The translations under genes were made by a program, and so were the position numbers. The notes under the pieces are model-generated. The model was not told where the DNA came from, did not search any database, and saw only the letters and a program-made list of their open reading frames with translations. Positions 6,205 through 10,689 of a DNA stretch of 10,689 bases are shown here, piece after piece (the stretch's first letter is position 1; each line of letters begins with the position of its first letter). The stretch comes from Smithellaceae bacterium (GTDB lineage Bacteria; Desulfobacterota; Syntrophia; Syntrophales; Smithellaceae), in contig JAQVQT010000006.1 in the NCBI GenBank assembly GCA_028701435.1, positions 1 through 10,689 on the forward strand, read 5' to 3'.

Positions 6205-7947
6205 GTGCTTCAGAATCAGGTCTGGCAGCCTCTTCCGGGAAGCCGGCAGGCGGAAATCTATCCGTATCTGCGCAAGCCCGATCTTCTCTCCTCCAATTCC
6301 TGTATTATCCGCACACCCCGGCAGATTCTTCTGATCGACGCCGGGGCGCTGGCCGCGCAGACCGCCGACCTGAACCGAATCTTGGCGGACTGTCAGCGGG
6401 AACGATCCCGCCCGGTCGTCGTTTACCTGACCCACTGTCATCTGGACCATTCCCTGGAGGTCGGCAGGCACCGGCAGATCATGACGACGGCTCCCGTCTG
6501 GATCGCCATCCAGGAACAGGGGGCCGATTATCTGAGTGAGGGAGATTCGGCAAAAACCATCGCGGAACTCTACGGCGTGGCTTTTCCGTCCCTGCAGCCG
6601 GATATCCGACTGCTGACGGAAACGGACAAAAGAAGAAAAGCCCCGCGATCCATTTCGCTGATGCCCGGCGTGGACATGACCATCACGACCGAGGCCATCG
6701 AAACGGACCTGAAGCAGTCTTTTTTTCAGCAGACCGTCTCCATCGGCGGAGGCGACGTCCTGGAAATTTATTCGGCGCCCGGACACAGCCCCGACAGCAT
6801 CTGCATTCGAGCCGGCGAAGTTCTCTTTATCGGCGATTTGCTTGCCGCGGCCAATCCGATGGTTGCCGGAATTTCCGGTTGGCACCGGGAGCATCTCATG
6901 GACACCCAACATCACGTGCAATGGCTTTTGGATCACAAGCCGGTCAAGATTTGCTATCCCGGACACGGCGGCCTGATTCCGTCCGAGAAAGCCCGCGAGA
7001 TTCTGCGGCGGCTGGAGCGCAAAACCCTCTCACTGGGCGACGTGAGCCGAATGAACGAGGAGCGCCTCTTTCAGATCACCGACTACGCGCTGGAGCTTTT
7101 GGACGAGGCCGAGGAGGTTTTTTCGTCGATCGCCGGCCGTCTTCTTTACGTGGCCTATCAACTGGAGCGCCTGGAGGAGGAAGAGGCCGCCTGCCGGTGC
7201 CGCAACGCGATGCCCATGGAGAAGATTGACGCCTGCCTGCTGGAGTTTCGCAAACTCTGCCGTGGACTGGATTCCGGAAAAATCCGACGGGTGGAATTCG
7301 CGCATGGCGCGCTGGCGATTGTCGAACAGGTAAAAACGCTCTTTGATCCCCGCCCGCTGGCCGCCATCCTGCCCCAGACGCTGATTCACCGGGGCACAGG
7401 CCTGCTTCTGGATTTTATCGGCATTGCGAACGGACGCCGCAATCTTGAGGAGTTTATTCCAACAGACGTCAACGAGGTGATCGACGACGTGCTGCGGGCG
7501 GTGCAGGACAGCCCTCACCTCACCGAATCCGTTTTGGATTACGTGGAAGATGACGCGCAGTTTCTGGCCGCTCTGGTTCTGCGCATCGGCCATGAACCGG
7601 CAGCCAATCGTCCCGTCGTTGATTTTCTGCCGAAGAGGCCCCTTCCTTACGTGTCCGTCGCGGCCGGCCGTTTTTCAAATACGCTCCTGACCTTTCTGGA
7701 CTGGCTTGCGCAGGCGCATTCACCGTCCATTCGCATCGCGACGGGCATGGATCGCAGCGGTCTTTTTGTGACGGTAGCGCCCGCGGGCCCGGACGGCGAG
7801 GCGCCGACGGCCCACCGGAAGAAAAAAATCGATTCCTTTGCCCGCCGGTTTCGCCTGTGCGGCTTGGTGTTGGAAACAGCTCAGGAAGGCTTTCGGCTGA
7901 CGCTTGCCGAAAAGCAGGACGCCCCCGACGCCTTTTTGGCCAATTGA
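6205..7947 (+). CDS. Metallo-beta-lactamase-fold hydrolase with C-terminal degenerate histidine-kinase-like region
   Basis: A 580-residue protein starting at a GTG six bases after AAAGGAG (6192-6198). Residues ~15-270 are a metallo-beta-lactamase domain with all expected metal ligands: THCHLDH (H77, H79, D81, H82), H194 in APGHS, D211 in IGDLL and H254 in PGHG. This resembles glyoxalase II-type dinuclear zinc hydrolases. The rest is alpha-helical and acidic, with a coiled region near 297-330. From ~417 the pattern FIPTDVNEVIDDVL, then LPYVSVAAGRFSNTLLTFLDWL (479-501), then a strand and a closing GFRLTLAEK, looks like the order of a sensor kinase C-terminus. The N-box asparagine is replaced (D499-W500) and no DxGxG box is seen, so ATPase activity is doubtful. 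It is cotranscribed with the AOR gene; the substrate is unknown. The MBL call is strong, the kinase-like call tentative. Confidence 0.8.
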   Translation: MLQNQVWQPLPGSRQAEIYPYLRKPDLLSSNSCIIRTPRQILLIDAGALAAQTADLNRILADCQRERSRPVVVYLTHCHLDHSLEVGRHRQIMTTAPVWIAIQEQGADYLSEGDSAKTIAELYGVAFPSLQPDIRLLTETDKRRKAPRSISLMPGVDMTITTEAIETDLKQSFFQQTVSIGGGDVLEIYSAPGHSPDSICIRAGEVLFIGDLLAAANPMVAGISGWHREHLMDTQHHVQWLLDHKPVKICYPGHGGLIPSEKAREILRRLERKTLSLGDVSRMNEERLFQITDYALELLDEAEEVFSSIAGRLLYVAYQLERLEEEEAACRCRNAMPMEKIDACLLEFRKLCRGLDSGKIRRVEFAHGALAIVEQVKTLFDPRPLAAILPQTLIHRGTGLLLDFIGIANGRRNLEEFIPTDVNEVIDDVLRAVQDSPHLTESVLDYVEDDAQFLAALVLRIGHEPAANRPVVDFLPKRPLPYVSVAAGRFSNTLLTFLDWLAQAHSPSIRIATGMDRSGLFVTVAPAGPDGEAPTAHRKKKIDSFARRFRLCGLVLETAQEGFRLTLAEKQDAPDAFLAN

Positions 7948-8114
7948 TTTACACCGGACATTTTTTTGAAAAAGTGGTTGATTTAACCGTCAAAAAAAAT
8001 TAAGAAACACCCTCAAGCGCATTGAATAACGAAACATCCGATACATTTTTTCCGGCAAGATTCACCCAGTAAACAGGAAGTTGAAAAAATATTTTTCGAT
8101 AAGGAGACTGCTTT
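7948..8114 (+). promoter_or_regulatory. AT-rich leader of the beta-oxidation gene pair
   Basis: These 167 bases are far richer in A and T than the genes around them and contain no plausible gene, as expected for a promoter region. A weak sigma-70-like pair is TTGATT (7978-7983) and TAAGAA (8001-8006), 17 bases apart; GGTT-gattt-AACC near it is a small palindrome. AAGGAG at 8101-8106 is the ribosome site for the ATG at 8115. No hairpin followed by a T-run was found after the upstream gene. Confidence 0.35.
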
Positions 8115-8972
8115 ATGGAAATCAAGAAAATTTGTGTGTTGGGCGCTGGACTGATGGGGAACGGCATTGCGCAGATTTGCGCGCAGGCGGGGTACGAAGT
8201 GGCTCTTCGGGATATCGAGCAGCGGTTTGTGGAGGGAGGCATGAACACGATCAAAAAGAACCTGGCCCGGGACGTCGAAAAAGGGAAAATGACCCAGGCG
8301 CACATGGAGGCGGTTCTCGGCCGCATCAAGCCTACGCTGGATCTGAAAGAGGCGGCCGTCGGCGCGGACGTGGTGGTCGAAGTCGTGATCGAAGTCATGG
8401 ACGTCAAGAAAAAAGTCTATGCCGAACTGGAAGCCGTCGTTCCCGAACATTGCCTGTTTTTCACCAACACGTCCGGCCTCAGCATTACGGAGATGGCGGC
8501 CGTGACCGGCCGTCCGGACCGTTTTATCGGCACGCATTTTTTCAATCCTGTTCCGGTGATGCGCCTTCTGGAAATTATCCGCGGCCATCAGACCTCCGAT
8601 GAAACACTGAAAACCGCACAGGAGTGGGGCAAGAAAATCGGCAAAGAGGTGATTACGGTGAAAGAGGCCCCCGCCTTTGTCGTCAACCGGATTCTGTGCA
8701 CCATGCTCAACGAGGCCTTCTTTGTGCTGGACGAGGGGCTGGCGTCGGCCGAAGACATCGACAAAGGCATGGTGCTGGGTTGCAACCATCCGATCGGGCC
8801 GCTGGCGCTGGCCGACCTGGTGGGGAACGAGACATTGCTGCGCGTCATCGAAGGCCTGCACCGGGAACTGGGCGACAAATACCGTCCGGCGCCCATTTTA
8901 AGAAAGCTGGTCCGCGCCGGAAATTTCGGGCGCAAAACCGGCCGGGGTGTTTACGATTACGGCAAAAAATAA
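8115..8972 (+). CDS. 3-hydroxyacyl-CoA dehydrogenase (3-hydroxybutyryl-CoA dehydrogenase type)
   Basis: A 285-residue NAD-dependent enzyme that oxidises (S)-3-hydroxyacyl-CoA to 3-ketoacyl-CoA in beta-oxidation, or runs in reverse in butyrate-type pathways. The N-terminal Rossmann motif GAGLMGNG (G10, G12, G15) and D33 at the end of the second strand indicate NAD preference. The catalytic set is complete: S120 in NTSGLSIT, H141 and E153 in THFFNPVPVMRLLEII, and N191 in VVNRIL, with the same relative spacing as in the human enzyme. The C-terminal dimerisation domain with NHPIGPLALADLVG and the ending GRKTGRGVYDY are typical. Length matches the short stand-alone bacterial form with no hydratase fusion. 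The acyl-CoA dehydrogenase gene follows 75 bases later. Chain-length specificity cannot be told from sequence. Confidence 0.95.
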   Translation: MEIKKICVLGAGLMGNGIAQICAQAGYEVALRDIEQRFVEGGMNTIKKNLARDVEKGKMTQAHMEAVLGRIKPTLDLKEAAVGADVVVEVVIEVMDVKKKVYAELEAVVPEHCLFFTNTSGLSITEMAAVTGRPDRFIGTHFFNPVPVMRLLEIIRGHQTSDETLKTAQEWGKKIGKEVITVKEAPAFVVNRILCTMLNEAFFVLDEGLASAEDIDKGMVLGCNHPIGPLALADLVGNETLLRVIEGLHRELGDKYRPAPILRKLVRAGNFGRKTGRGVYDYGKK

Positions 8973-9047
8973 AATCATCCGGCGGGAGGGTGCGGGCTTC
9001 CAGGCCGTCACGGCAATTTAAATACTGATGAAAAGGAGAAATAATCC

Positions 9048-10190
9048 ATGGATTTCGAATTGACGGAAGAAATGCGAATGTTGAAGGAGATGGCCTATAA
9101 ATTTGCCGTGGCGGAAATCGCGCCGGTTTCCGCCGAATGCGACGAGCAGGAAAAATATCTGCCGGAAATCCGAAAGAAGGCGGCCGAAAACGGTCTGGTC
9201 GGCGCGTGGATTCCGGAGGCCTACGGCGGGTCCGGCGCCGGCATCTTAGGCAATACCATCATCACGGAGGAGCTCTCCAAAATCGACATGGGCATCGGAC
9301 TGAACATCGTCGCCTCCGGCTTTGGCTGCGAGTCCATCCTCAACTACGGAACGGAAGAGCAGAAGAAGACCTATCTGCCGCCGGTCTGCCAGGGCGTCCA
9401 GGTGTGTGCGGGCGCCTACACCGAGCCCAATGCGGGAACCGATGTCTCAGGCTACAAGACGCGGGCCGTCAAAGACGGAACCGACTATGTGATCAACGGC
9501 AACAAAATGTTCATCACCAACGGCACCGTGTGCGATTTCATGGTCGCGCAATGCATCACCAACCCCGATCAAAAGAAGCACAACAGCTTCAGCCTGATCA
9601 TCGTGCCGGCGGACGCCAAAGGGGTGACGCGCAACAAGCTTCACGGGAAGATGGGCATACGCGCCAGCGACACGGCGGAGATCGCGTTTGAAGACGTGCG
9701 TGTTCCCCAATCCAATCTGGTGGGGAAGGAAGGGAATGGCTTTCGCCAGCTCATGCATTTTTTCGACATCACCCGCGTGATGGTTTCCGGCCAGGCCCTG
9801 GGGCTTGCGCAGGCGTGTCTGGAAACCAGCATCAAGTATGTCAAGGAAAGAACCGCTTTCGGCGCGCCGCTGGGCGCTTTTCAAATCACACAGATGAAAC
9901 TTACGGAAATGGCCATCCGCATTGAAGCGCTGCGCGGACTGGTGTACAAGGCGGCCTGGCTGATCGATCAGGGAAAGCCCGATTACACGCTCGCGGCCAT
10001 GGCAAAATTCTACGGCGGGCAGACCGCCGTCTTCTGCGCGAATTACGCCGTGGAGCTGCACGGCGGCTACGGATACATCGAAGAGTACCCCGTGCAGAAA
10101 TGGTACCGGGATGCGAAAATCCTGGAGCTTTACGAAGGGACCAAGGAAGCCGAAATCATGACCATCGGCCGGGCGCTGCAGGCCCGGTAA
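9048..10190 (+). CDS. Acyl-CoA dehydrogenase (short-chain type)
   Basis: A 380-residue FAD enzyme that introduces the alpha-beta double bond into acyl-CoA and passes electrons to electron-transferring flavoprotein. The first signature is GAYTEPNAGTDVSG near residue 124; the second is ELHGGYGYIEEYPVQKWYRDAKI near 335-357. The likely catalytic base is E363 in LYEGTKEAEIM, the position used by short- and medium-chain and butyryl-CoA dehydrogenases. Length is standard and no extra domain is present. The ATG has AAGGAG nine bases upstream (9033-9038). It follows the 3-hydroxyacyl-CoA dehydrogenase and ends two bases before the stop of a convergent gene. No etfAB, hydratase or thiolase genes are in the window. 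The substrate could be butyryl-CoA, a longer chain, or a cyclic acyl-CoA; the motifs do not decide. Confidence 0.95.
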   Translation: MDFELTEEMRMLKEMAYKFAVAEIAPVSAECDEQEKYLPEIRKKAAENGLVGAWIPEAYGGSGAGILGNTIITEELSKIDMGIGLNIVASGFGCESILNYGTEEQKKTYLPPVCQGVQVCAGAYTEPNAGTDVSGYKTRAVKDGTDYVINGNKMFITNGTVCDFMVAQCITNPDQKKHNSFSLIIVPADAKGVTRNKLHGKMGIRASDTAEIAFEDVRVPQSNLVGKEGNGFRQLMHFFDITRVMVSGQALGLAQACLETSIKYVKERTAFGAPLGAFQITQMKLTEMAIRIEALRGLVYKAAWLIDQGKPDYTLAAMAKFYGGQTAVFCANYAVELHGGYGYIEEYPVQKWYRDAKILELYEGTKEAEIMTIGRALQAR

Positions 10191-10202
10191 TCTTACCGGC
10201 CC
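10181..10202. terminator. Hairpin spanning both convergent stop codons
   Basis: GGCCCGGTAA (10181-10190) and TTACCGGCCC (10193-10202) are inverted repeats with one mismatch, separated by only TC. The TAA stop of the acyl-CoA dehydrogenase is the top of the left arm, and the TAA stop of the minus-strand lipoprotein is the top of the right arm. Being symmetric it would form in both transcripts. No T-run follows on either side, so Rho-independent termination is uncertain; blocking of read-through or protection of the 3' ends is equally possible. Confidence 0.5.
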
Positions 10203-10689
10203 TTGCCGCTGGTCCTGTCCTGATATTTCTTGACTTCGTCCGTATCGGTAGGGGGATAGATGATCACCTTTCCCTCTTCCTTTGTTTTAACGCCGATGAT
10301 GAGGCCCAGCATGGAGTACCACTCGCCGATTTTCCGGCCCTGGCTGTCCAGAATGTCAAAGCCGTGGGGGCTCTGATAACAGCACTCGTTGAGTCGCCTT
10401 TGCATGTTGGTGACGAGGTCGGCCATGACCTCCGTCTTTGGCTCGATTTTTTTCCACAGGTCCTCGTCGCTGTCGATGATCAGGTCTTTCTGCAGGCCGA
10501 AAATGGCCAGGGGATAAACGTCCGACCCGCTGATGAAATAGGTGTAGTCGCTCCGAACGACAAACTTTTTGAAATTATCCGTCGCCTCGACGCTTGGCTC
10601 GAAGCGGCCCATGTCTTTGAAGAGTTTTCCTGAGCAGCCGGCCAGAAGCCCCGTGAGCATGAAGGCCAGCAGGACCGCTGAAATCATCC
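10193..10689 (-). CDS. Predicted lipoprotein of unknown function (5' end probably missing)
   Basis: A minus-strand gene convergent with the acyl-CoA dehydrogenase. An ATG at 10687-10685 would give 164 residues, but the signal peptide would then start MISAVLLAF with no positive charge, so the real start probably lies beyond the window. The hydrophobic stretch ends in a lipobox, LAGC (C18 in this numbering) followed by Ser, so the mature protein should be lipid-anchored; Ser at +2 favours the outer membrane in enterobacterial rules, which may not apply here. The mature part of ~145 residues is soluble, with a Cys pair at 102-103, GFDILDSQGRKIGEWYS near 109-125, and a Lys/Asp-rich tail. I recognise no known domain. 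The reading frame is clean, the lipobox is good, and it ends exactly at the shared hairpin, so I regard it as a real gene. Confidence 0.78.
   Translation of the reverse strand, partial: MISAVLLAFMLTGLLAGCSGKLFKDMGRFEPSVEATDNFKKFVVRSDYTYFISGSDVYPLAIFGLQKDLIIDSDEDLWKKIEPKTEVMADLVTNMQRRLNECCYQSPHGFDILDSQGRKIGEWYSMLGLIIGVKTKEEGKVIIYPPTDTDEVKKYQDRTSGKGR

Noticed and set aside
5665..6966. A 433-codon minus-strand reading frame across the AOR/metallo-beta-lactamase junction
   Set aside because: It overlaps two genes whose motifs are intact on the plus strand and has no ribosome site or family features; it is an antisense shadow.
9004..9014. Small palindrome GCCGT-C-ACGGC between the two beta-oxidation genes
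   Set aside because: With a one-base centre the usable stem is only about three pairs, and no T-run follows; not enough for a terminator or operator call.
1..10689. CRISPR array, tRNA, rRNA, transposase or phage genes
   Set aside because: No regularly spaced direct repeats, no cloverleaf-like segment in the short gaps and no transposase or phage motifs were seen in any plausible gene.

Overview
The window reads as a piece of a strictly anaerobic bacterial chromosome with compact, moderately GC-rich genes and good AGGAG-type ribosome binding sites. The gene set is a flavin/iron-sulfur electron-transfer module of the Flx/Hdr kind, a tungsten-pterin aldehyde oxidoreductase family enzyme and acyl-CoA beta-oxidation genes. 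That set fits a sulfate-reducing or syntrophic member of Desulfobacterota (the former Deltaproteobacteria). The assignment is inferred from gene content and was not checked by any search.

Layout. (1) 1-3247, plus strand: an operon of four electron-transfer genes in the order flxD (5' end outside the window), flxC, flxB, flxA, with a small hairpin between flxB and flxA. An HdrA-type subunit is expected just upstream. (2) 3255-3361: a non-coding element with terminal inverted repeats and a central perfect hairpin, probably a dispersed extragenic repeat. (3) 3428-3829: a small secreted protein with four canonical EF-hand calcium loops. (4) 3994-7947: a tungsten-containing AOR-family protein followed 27 bases later by an unusual protein that joins an intact metallo-beta-lactamase domain to a C-terminal half resembling a degenerate histidine-kinase module. 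(5) 7948-8114: an AT-rich leader, then a 3-hydroxyacyl-CoA dehydrogenase and an acyl-CoA dehydrogenase (8115-10190). (6) 10193 to the window end, minus strand: a convergent lipoprotein of unknown function. Its stop codon and that of the acyl-CoA dehydrogenase lie in the two arms of one hairpin.

How the parts may work together. Flx proteins oxidise NAD(P)H and pass electrons to HdrABC, which in known systems bifurcates them between ferredoxin and a disulfide acceptor. The acyl-CoA dehydrogenase and 3-hydroxyacyl-CoA dehydrogenase release electrons from fatty or aromatic acid breakdown. The AOR-type enzyme interconverts acids and aldehydes, or carries out a related low-potential step, at the level of ferredoxin. 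Together the genes suggest an energy-limited metabolism that balances NADH, ferredoxin and acyl-CoA electrons. The least explained items are the metallo-beta-lactamase/kinase-like fusion and its pairing with the AOR gene.
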